DNA of 5,050 nt. It comes from JAWXCH01 sp034440595. GTDB lineage: Bacteria; Planctomycetota; Planctomycetia; Pirellulales; JALHPA01. Both the position numbers and the translations under genes were made by a program. Position 1 is the stretch's first letter. Each line of letters opens with the position of its first letter. Location: positions 1 through 5,050 of the forward strand of contig JAWXCH010000356.1 of assembly GCA_034440595.1 (NCBI GenBank), given 5' to 3'. The notes beneath the pieces are model-generated. The model saw only the letters and a list, made by a program, of their open reading frames with translations. It was not told where the DNA came from and did not search any database. This document shows positions 1-4,250 of this stretch, piece by piece.

Positions 1-66
1 CTTCAATAAACGAGCAACATTGTGAAGTTAGCGCATTCACCGGATCTTGCCTAGATGCCTGACGAC

Positions 67-90
67 AAAAAATCACAAGCTCGGAGCGAG
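67..90 (-). terminator. Weak terminator-like hairpin after thiG
   Basis: Read on the minus strand, just after the thiG TAG stop, a short hairpin (stem CTCG/CGAG, loop CTC, 80-90) is followed seven bases later by a run of six T (67-72). The stem has only four pairs and the T-run is offset, so this is at best a weak intrinsic terminator. The rest of 1-66 shows no gene that I can support. Confidence 0.25.
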
Positions 91-94
91 AGGA

Positions 95-1012
95 CTACTT
101 TGGCGGCTGCCACGTAATCGTCCCCACCTCGGGGCTGCTGGCGGTGGCGTACAGCTTTTTCGGAATGCGGCCGCTGAGATAGGCAAGGCGCCCGGCGGCT
201 AACCCGGCACGCATCGCGACCGCCATCCGTCGCGGGTCGGCTGCATGCGCAATTCCGGTGTTTAGCAGCACGCCATCCACGCCTAGCTCCATTGCGAGCG
301 TCACATCGCTGGCGGTGCCGACCCCGGCGTCGACAATCACCGGGTAGGTCGGATCGTTTTCTTTGAGATACTCCAGGCAGATCCGGATGTTGTTGGGGTT
401 GAGAATCCCCTGGCCCGAGCCGATCGGGCTGCCAGCCGGCATGACGCTGGCGGCCCCGGCCTCCTTTAGGCGGCGCGCCATGATCGGGTCATCGCTGGTG
501 TAGCACAGCACCTGAAAACCGTCGGCGACCAGCCGCTCGGTTGCTTGCAATGTAGCGACCGGATCGGGGAGCAGCGTTCGCTTGTCAGCCAGGACTTCTA
601 GCTTCACCCAGTCGGCACCCGGATTCTCCAAACCGAGCAGGATTTCTCGACCGAGCCGCGCCACACGCACCGCATCGTCGGCAGAAAAGCAGCCGGCCGT
701 ATTCGGCAGCAGCGTATAACGCGCCGTGTCGATGAAGTCGAGCAGGTTGTTCCCTTGGGCATCGATGAGTCGCTCGCGGCGGATGGCGACGGTGATGCAG
801 TCTGTGCCCGAGAGGTTGAGCGATTCACCCATCGTGGCGTAGTCGGCGTACTTGCCGGTTCCAACAATCAGGCGACTGCGCAGGTGGTGCGTGCCAATCC
901 GAAAACCGTCGTCTGCCAGTAACGAATCGAGAGATGACGCCTGCGGAGCCTGAGATTCAGGGGTCTGAGATTCAGAAGCCTTCGAACCGTTTGTGGCATT
1001 CTTTGTAGTCAC
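95..1012 (-). CDS. thiG: Thiazole synthase ThiG
   Basis: ThiG condenses 1-deoxy-D-xylulose 5-phosphate, dehydroglycine and the sulfur of ThiS thiocarboxylate into thiazole phosphate for thiamin. It is a cytoplasmic (beta/alpha)8-barrel enzyme. With the start used here the product has 305 residues. Visible ThiG signatures are SRLIVGTGKY (46-55), PNTAGC (103-108), WVKLEV with the presumed Schiff-base lysine K137, MPAGSPIGSGQG (191-202, phosphate binding) and VDAGVGTASD (227-236). I chose GTG at 1010-1012 because GAGG lies five bases upstream. A longer frame from a GTG at 1106-1108 would run through one arm of the 1066-1175 inverted repeat and add sequence unlike ThiG. No ATG, GTG or TTG lies between the chosen start and the core. 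The first ~30 residues are a Ser/Gln/Pro/Glu-rich, low-complexity extension, so the protein is longer than the usual ~255-residue ThiG. thiS lies upstream on the same strand. The family call is very secure and the start fairly secure. Confidence 0.96.
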   Translation of the reverse strand: MTTKNATNGSKASESQTPESQAPQASSLDSLLADDGFRIGTHHLRSRLIVGTGKYADYATMGESLNLSGTDCITVAIRRERLIDAQGNNLLDFIDTARYTLLPNTAGCFSADDAVRVARLGREILLGLENPGADWVKLEVLADKRTLLPDPVATLQATERLVADGFQVLCYTSDDPIMARRLKEAGAASVMPAGSPIGSGQGILNPNNIRICLEYLKENDPTYPVIVDAGVGTASDVTLAMELGVDGVLLNTGIAHAADPRRMAVAMRAGLAAGRLAYLSGRIPKKLYATASSPEVGTITWQPPK

Positions 1013-1017
1013 ACTCG

Positions 1018-1021
1018 CCTC
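1018..1021 (-). promoter_or_regulatory. Shine-Dalgarno deciding the thiG start
   Basis: Minus-strand GAGG, five bases before the GTG at 1012-1010. It supports this start over the GTG at 1108, whose frame overlaps repeat sequence. Confidence 0.6.
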
Positions 1022-1065
1022 AATCTTGTTGCAAATCAACGTTGAAAAAAATAGTAGCGCGTACT

Positions 1066-1175
1066 GTTGCCTTTCACTCCGCGAAAGAGCACCTGCCTCC
1101 AAACGCACTGCAGTTCATTTTGGTTTGAGCGTGCCGTTCGATGCAAGGACACTCTTTCGCGGAGTGAAAGGCGAC
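1066..1175. repeat. Long inverted repeat in thiS-thiG spacer
   Basis: The arms 1069-1089 and 1152-1172 are exact reverse complements over 21 bp, centred on the motif CACTCCGCGAAAGAG. Three more positions outward (1066-1068 with 1173-1175) pair with one G-T wobble. The 62-bp centre has partial further pairing, such as CCTGC near 1092-1096 with GC-A-AGG near 1143-1148. The transcript of the thi pair would fold into a strong hairpin just upstream of the thiG ribosome binding site. It resembles dispersed hairpin repeats that I associate with planctomycete genomes. That likeness is from memory and was not searched. There is no T-run directly after either arm, so it is not a standard terminator. 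Confidence 0.85.
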
Positions 1176-1214
1176 TGTGCGCCTCGCTTAAGGTTGTAGA
1201 TGACGCCGCCTCCA

Positions 1215-1220
1215 ATTATA
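1215..1220 (-). promoter_or_regulatory. Possible -10 box for thiG
   Basis: The minus strand reads TATAAT here, a perfect sigma-70-type -10 hexamer, about 200 bp upstream of the thiG start. No good -35 stands 16-18 bp upstream; the 17-bp-spaced hexamer is GCTCAG. It could give thiG its own promoter in the long spacer, but a six-base AT-rich match alone is weak evidence. Confidence 0.2.
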
Positions 1221-1221
1221 T

Positions 1222-1276
1222 AGGCAGGCGTCCGTGCCTGAGCGGCTTCCTTGCGCGTGGGAAGTCCGTTTCCCGC
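1222..1276. repeat. Two small hairpins in thiS-thiG spacer
   Basis: Hairpin one: AGGCA (1222-1226) pairs with TGCCT (1235-1239), with an inner GG/CC pair and a one-base bulge. Hairpin two: GTGGGAA (1257-1263) pairs with TTCCCGC (1270-1276), including one G-T wobble, around a six-base loop. I see no coding potential in 1176-1335. The structures may be remnants of dispersed repeats or RNA leader structure for thiG. Confidence 0.45.
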
Positions 1277-1335
1277 AATGATTATTTTGTTCGAAATCGA
1301 TTGTGCGATTTCCGTCGGCTTGATTATAGGGCCGA

Positions 1336-1554
1336 CTACCCTCCGCCGACCAGTGTCACAATCTCCAGACGGTCCCCTTCGTGTAGCCGCTGGTCCGCAT
1401 GCGATGTACGAGGGACCAGGTCCAGATTGACTTCCACCGCCACATATCGCGGGTTCAAGCCAAGCTGATCGATCACCTGTGAGACAGTTGTGTCGGGGGG
1501 CACGGTTCGAGTTTCGCCGTTGAGAGTAATCGTCACGTCGGTTGCCGTATTCAT
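1336..1554 (-). CDS. thiS: Sulfur carrier protein ThiS
   Basis: ThiS is a small ubiquitin-like (beta-grasp) protein. Its C-terminal Gly-Gly is adenylated by ThiF and converted to a thiocarboxylate, and this sulfur is handed to ThiG for thiazole formation. The product is 72 residues, close to the usual ~66. It shows the opening beta hairpin VTITLNGETRTV (7-18), the helix TTVSQVIDQLGL (22-33), the strand RYVAVEVNLDLVPR (36-49), the acidic turn EGDRLEIVTLVGG and a C-terminus of three glycines. The start is the ATG at 1552-1554. The upstream AATAAGTAACAT has no clear Shine-Dalgarno. It precedes thiG on the same strand, the expected partner order, but the gap is far longer than in a compact thiSG operon. 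I saw no TPP riboswitch pattern upstream. ThiF, thiamin phosphate synthase and the thiazole oxidase are not in this window. Confidence 0.95.
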   Translation of the reverse strand: MNTATDVTITLNGETRTVPPDTTVSQVIDQLGLNPRYVAVEVNLDLVPRTSHADQRLHEGDRLEIVTLVGGG

Positions 1555-1589
1555 ATGTTACTTATTCTGACTCTACACGCATCTTAAAC

Positions 1590-1778
1590 TTTTACCGCCG
1601 AGGACGCGGAGCAGAACGCAGAGAAGAGGCTTGCCGCTATCCAGTTCATCCCGTACTCCCTAGCTAAATCTGTTTCTCTTCAATCTAGTAAAAAAACAAG
1701 GATGGACAGGATACAAAGGATGTTCTCTCAATCTCTCTCTGCGCGTCCTTCGCGCTCTCGGCGATCTCTGCGGTAAAA
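1590..1778. repeat. MITE-like element with inverted ends
   Basis: The gap upstream of thiS holds a 189-bp segment. It starts with TTTTACCGC (1590-1598) and ends with the exact complement GCGGTAAAA (1770-1778). Next to both ends run GC-rich sequences with a rough period built from GAG and GCG units (1600-1625; 1733-1768), similar to each other when one is reverse-complemented. The centre (1690-1722) has short GGAT repeats: AAGGATGG, ACAGGAT, AAAGGATG. It contains no open frame worth calling and no transposase. The shape suggests a small non-autonomous mobile or palindromic element. I have the impression of similar repeats in other planctomycete-like genomes but could not search. No target-site duplication is clear. 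Confidence 0.6.
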
Positions 1779-1837
1779 TCGATAGCCGCAAATTCAAGAC
1801 TAGCAGAATGGGTTGGTGAATGACACTATCTAACACC

Positions 1838-1860
1838 GCACTGGCAGAGCCAGTGGCACA
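1838..1860 (-). repeat. CACTGGC palindrome, copy 1
   Basis: A perfect 7-bp stem (CACTGGC, 1839-1845; GCCAGTG, 1849-1855) with loop AGA. Over 23 bp it is the exact reverse complement of the copy at 3896-3918. It begins about 11 bases past the stop codon of the 1872-2384 gene, in that gene's reading direction. There is no T-run after it, so it is not a classical intrinsic terminator, although it could act on the 3' end of the transcript. The remaining 1779-1837 shows nothing recognisable. Confidence 0.85.
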
Positions 1861-1871
1861 CGCGACTGCGC

Positions 1872-2384
1872 CTACGGGCGAATGGCCGTATTGCGGAACA
1901 CGGCCACATCCAACGGAATAAACTTTGCTTGCACCACTGGCACCTGGCTGGCACGGCCGGGGGTGAAAGGAACGCCGTAGGCCGCAACTTTGCCGCTACT
2001 CAGTTCGGCGATATAGATGATGGATCGACCCAGCCGCACTGGTCGCACTCCTTGGCGGACATCGGCGATGCCGGTCACCATCAGGAATTTGGCACCTTTG
2101 ACGTCCCCTCCCATGTCGGTCAGAACGTTCGTCTTGTAGAAGGTGGTGAACTTGCTGTTGGTCAGGCTGACAACAAAGCCGGTCAGTTCACCGGTCAGGA
2201 AGTCCAGCGTAAAGACCCCTTCCAGGCCCATCTCCACTTCGCCCGTACACATGGCAAAGTTTTCCTGGCCATGCGTGGCCGAGGCATGCAGCGGCGCGTT
2301 CGGAGCCATCGCTCCAACGGCAAGGCCGATGAGTACGCCAACGATCATCCATACGCCGCGATTGTTCTGCATTGATGTCGCCAT
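1872..2384 (-). CDS. Small exported or anchored unknown protein
   Basis: I do not recognise a named family. The product is 170 residues. The start is ATG 2382-2384, with GGAG seven bases upstream. A TTG start at 2411 in the same frame has no comparable site, and an ATG four codons further in (2370-2372) is an alternative. Residues 11-28 form a hydrophobic segment (VWMIVGVLIGLAVGAM) after a short basic N-terminus, followed by APLHASA. This fits a signal peptide cleaved near LHA or an uncleaved anchor. The exported part has one cysteine (C46, in NFAMCTGEVE) and looks rich in beta strands. Two stretches resemble each other, VFTLDFLTGELTGFVVS (57-73) and IIYIAELSSGKVAAYGVPF (122-140), like strands of a repeated beta-sheet unit. 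It is transcribed away from the oxidoreductase gene, with which it shares a divergent intergenic region. The function is unknown. I associate this protein style with Planctomycetes, from memory. Confidence 0.8.
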   Translation of the reverse strand: MATSMQNNRGVWMIVGVLIGLAVGAMAPNAPLHASATHGQENFAMCTGEVEMGLEGVFTLDFLTGELTGFVVSLTNSKFTTFYKTNVLTDMGGDVKGAKFLMVTGIADVRQGVRPVRLGRSIIYIAELSSGKVAAYGVPFTPGRASQVPVVQAKFIPLDVAVFRNTAIRP

Positions 2385-2391
2385 AGCTCTG

Positions 2392-2395
2392 CTCC
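2392..2395 (-). promoter_or_regulatory. Shine-Dalgarno deciding the start of the unknown gene
   Basis: Minus-strand GGAG, seven bases before ATG at 2384-2382. It favours this ATG over the in-frame TTG at 2411, which lies upstream of the GGAG itself. Confidence 0.6.
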
Positions 2396-2458
2396 AAGTG
2401 AAATTGCCCAACTCTAAGTGAACCCTGTTCCAAGAAACGCCCCGGCACCTCGCACCTC

Positions 2459-2535
2459 ATTTGGCAATATACTCTTCGCACCGGCGCGATACCAGACGAG
2501 TCGTACGGGCAATGTCGTAAGGGATTTTGCCAAAT
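2459..2535. promoter_or_regulatory. Divergent spacer: 9-bp inverted repeat and -10-like box
   Basis: The 298-bp gap between the two divergent genes (2385-2682) has no gene. ATTTGGCAA (2459-2467) is an exact inverted match to TTGCCAAAT (2527-2535), and the variant GCCAAATC recurs near 2550. On the minus strand TATATT (2466-2471), a five-of-six -10 match, overlaps the left arm and would start the unknown gene's transcript about 75 bases before its ATG. No good -35 is present. A separate 10-bp palindrome, CTGCCGGCAG, lies at 2582-2591. An operator role is inference only. Confidence 0.3.
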
Positions 2536-2669
2536 CGCCGAACCGATCAGGGCCAAATCTTCGGAAGAGGGCAGTAGTTCTCTGCCGGCAGCTTTATTCT
2601 GCCGCCCGGATTTGCTAGAAAACAGGGACCAGATTTACCACTCACGCCACGAATCACTACGGTACTAGC

Positions 2670-2674
2670 AAGGA
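2670..2674 (+). promoter_or_regulatory. Shine-Dalgarno of the oxidoreductase gene
   Basis: AAGGA, eight bases before ATG at 2683. It fixes the start of the Gfo/Idh/MocA gene. Confidence 0.6.
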
Positions 2675-2682
2675 TTTGAATT

Positions 2683-3879
2683 ATGCCCACCAATGGATCG
2701 CTCAATCGCAAGCTTCGCATGGCCCTGGTTGGTGGAGGCCAAGGCTCGTTCATCGGTCGTGTTCATGCCACGGCGGCGGTGCTGGATAATCGCGCTGTCC
2801 TCGTCGCCGGGGCACTCTCCAGCGATCCGGAACGATCCAAGGCCAGTGCCGCCGATTACGACATCCCGCTAGCACGGGCCTACGGTTCCTACAAAGAACT
2901 GTTTCAAAAAGAGAAGGCGCTGCCTGCCGAAGAGCGGATCGACTTTGCCTCCATCGCCACGCCGAACCATACGCACTTTGAAATTGCCAAGGCGGCAGTC
3001 GACGCTGGCTTCAATGTCATTTGCGACAAGCCGATGACCTTTGACTTGAAACAGGCCGAAGAGCTGGCCGCCGCAGTCGACAAATCGGGCGTGGTGTTTG
3101 CCGTCTCGCACAACTACACGGGCTACCCGCTAATTCGACAGGCACGCGAAATGATCCTCTGTGGCGACCTAGGAGAGATCAACGCCATCCGCGTTTCGTA
3201 CATCCAAGGCTGGCTCCGTACCAAGCTGGAAGCCAGCGATCAAAAGCAAGCCGCCTGGCGCACCGATCCAACCAAGAGTGGTGCGGCCGGTTGCTTTGGA
3301 GATATTGCCACGCATGCCTATAACCTGGGGCGCTACATGACCGGGCTACTGCCGGAATCGATCAGTTGCCACCTGAAGACGTTTGTCGAAGGACGCAAGC
3401 TGGACGATTACGGCACTGCGGTGATCCGCTATCAGAACGGCGCGCTGGGCACAGTCACCGCGTCGCAAATCAGTCACGGGCGAGAAAACGACGTGACCAT
3501 CGAAATCGACGGCACCAAAGGCTCACTCCTCTGGCGACAAGAAAATCCCAACGAAATGATCCTGCGCCGCAACGGTGAACCGCACGCCATTTACACGCGC
3601 GATCCGAACGCTCCGTTCTTCAATGACGCCGGAAAAGCGGCCTGCCGCCTGCCGAGCGGGCACCCCGAGGGGTTCTTTGAAGCCTTTGCCAATGTCTATC
3701 GATCTGCCTACGACGCGATGGTGCTGCGTGCCGAAGGAAAGAAAGTCGAACCGATCAACACGATCTATCCGAACGTGAATGACGGTGTCGAAGGGATGCT
3801 GTTCATCCAGCAATGCGTGGCCAGCAGCAAGGAAAATGGCCAGTGGCTGCCGTTGAAACACGCGCGGATGCGTAAGTAG
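2683..3879 (+). CDS. Gfo/Idh/MocA family oxidoreductase
   Basis: A cytoplasmic NAD(P)-dependent oxidoreductase of 398 residues, complete and near the usual 350-400 for the family. Members oxidise or reduce sugars, inositols or related polyols, and the substrate here cannot be read from sequence. The N-terminal Rossmann domain starts with RMALVGGGQGSFIG (12-25), whose glycine-rich loop binds the dinucleotide. IATPNHTHFE (91-100) and the catalytic motif CDKP (114-117, K116, the family's EKP variant) follow. The C-terminal alpha/beta domain carries GCFGDIATHAYNLGRYMTG (203-221), where D207 and H211 fit the family's substrate-site D...H pair, and the sheet-edge strands TVTASQISHG and VTIEIDGTKGSLLW. 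No Tat or Sec signal is visible, unlike many secreted members in Planctomycetes. AAGGA stands eight bases before the ATG. The gene is divergent from the unknown gene at 1872-2384. No isomerase or transporter partner is adjacent, so the pathway is not indicated by context. Confidence 0.95.
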   Translation: MPTNGSLNRKLRMALVGGGQGSFIGRVHATAAVLDNRAVLVAGALSSDPERSKASAADYDIPLARAYGSYKELFQKEKALPAEERIDFASIATPNHTHFEIAKAAVDAGFNVICDKPMTFDLKQAEELAAAVDKSGVVFAVSHNYTGYPLIRQAREMILCGDLGEINAIRVSYIQGWLRTKLEASDQKQAAWRTDPTKSGAAGCFGDIATHAYNLGRYMTGLLPESISCHLKTFVEGRKLDDYGTAVIRYQNGALGTVTASQISHGRENDVTIEIDGTKGSLLWRQENPNEMILRRNGEPHAIYTRDPNAPFFNDAGKAACRLPSGHPEGFFEAFANVYRSAYDAMVLRAEGKKVEPINTIYPNVNDGVEGMLFIQQCVASSKENGQWLPLKHARMRK

Positions 3880-3895
3880 TCCGACTGTTGATCAG

Positions 3896-3964
3896 TGTGC
3901 CACTGGCTCTGCCAGTGCAATGACCGTGCGGACGATGTTTGTGTGCCACTGGCTCCGCCAGTGC
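3896..3964 (+). repeat. CACTGGC palindromes, copies 2 and 3
   Basis: Copy 2 (3896-3918) begins 16 bases past the oxidoreductase stop. Its stem is CACTGGC (3901-3907) with GCCAGTG (3911-3917) and loop TCT. Copy 3 (3942-3964) has the same stem with loop TCC and differs from copy 2 at that single loop base over 23 bp. The two are direct repeats at a 46-bp interval. The bases following each copy are also alike (GCAATGACCG.. and GCAGATGAGG..), suggesting an old tandem duplication. Copy 1 lies at 1838-1860 in inverted orientation. No T-run follows, so these are not ordinary intrinsic terminators. Confidence 0.85.
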
Positions 3965-4024
3965 AGATGAGGTGTACGGATTGATCTCACCAAATGTTTC
4001 AGAGTGGCGATGGGCACGATTTTT

Positions 4025-4070
4025 CACCTCTCCCTCTGGGAGAGGTCGTCGCCCCAGCGACGGGTGAGGG
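4025..4070 (+). repeat. REP-like double hairpin, left copy
   Basis: Two adjacent hairpins: ACCTCTCCC (4026-4034) with GGGAGAGGT (4038-4046), then CGTCGC (4047-4052) with GCGACG (4057-4062), ending in GGTGAGGG. It is the inverted partner of 4175-4223. Between them, 4071-4174 is AT-richer sequence with short purine-rich repeats (ATGTGAGAAAGT, ATGTGAAAGT) and no gene. Confidence 0.85.
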
Positions 4071-4174
4071 GATGTGAGAAAGTTGAAATGTGAAAGTAGA
4101 GAGTGGAGAAATCGAATCGTGCTGAACTCAATTGCTCTACTCTCGACGGTTGTCCTACTCTACTTGTTGTCAGG

Positions 4175-4223
4175 CCCTCACCCGCGGCTGATACCGCGAC
4201 CTCTCCCGCCAGCGGGAGAGGTG
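4175..4223 (-). repeat. REP-like double hairpin, right copy
   Basis: Inverted copy of 4025-4070. The stems are CGCGG (4183-4187) with CCGCG (4194-4198), and ACCTCTCCCG (4199-4208) with CGGGAGAGGT (4213-4222). The GC-rich 10-bp stem is followed on the plus strand by GAC and five T (4226-4230), which makes it terminator-like in the direction of the next gene, whose ATG lies only 28 bases past the stem. TTGTCA (4167-4172) and GATACC (4190-4195), spaced 17 bp, form a weak promoter-like pair overlapping its left part. Confidence 0.85.
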
Positions 4224-4250
4224 ACTTTTTCGGCAGTGCGGTAACAATCC

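Noticed and set aside
1013..1108. Longer ThiG start at 1108
   Set aside because: It adds 32 residues with no ThiG resemblance, reads through an arm of the inverted repeat, and lacks the clear GAGG site that the GTG at 1012 has.
993..1468. Plus-strand ORFs across the thiS-thiG spacer
   Set aside because: They overlap thiS and thiG antisense, have biased composition and contain the repeat arms. I see no family signature or ribosome binding site.
1336..1871. TPP riboswitch upstream of thiS
   Set aside because: The expected conserved blocks of a THI-box (CTGAGA and the ACCTGA-type stretch) are not seen on the minus strand. The region is instead explained by the repeat element.
1929..2556. Other-frame ORFs over the unknown protein gene
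   Set aside because: Histidine-, glycine- and arginine-rich translations are typical of shadow frames. The minus-strand 1872-2384 frame has the signal segment and Shine-Dalgarno.
1838..3964. CRISPR array from the CACTGGC repeats
   Set aside because: There are only three short palindromes, two of them 46 bp apart and one 2 kb away in inverted orientation, with no regular spacers and no cas genes.
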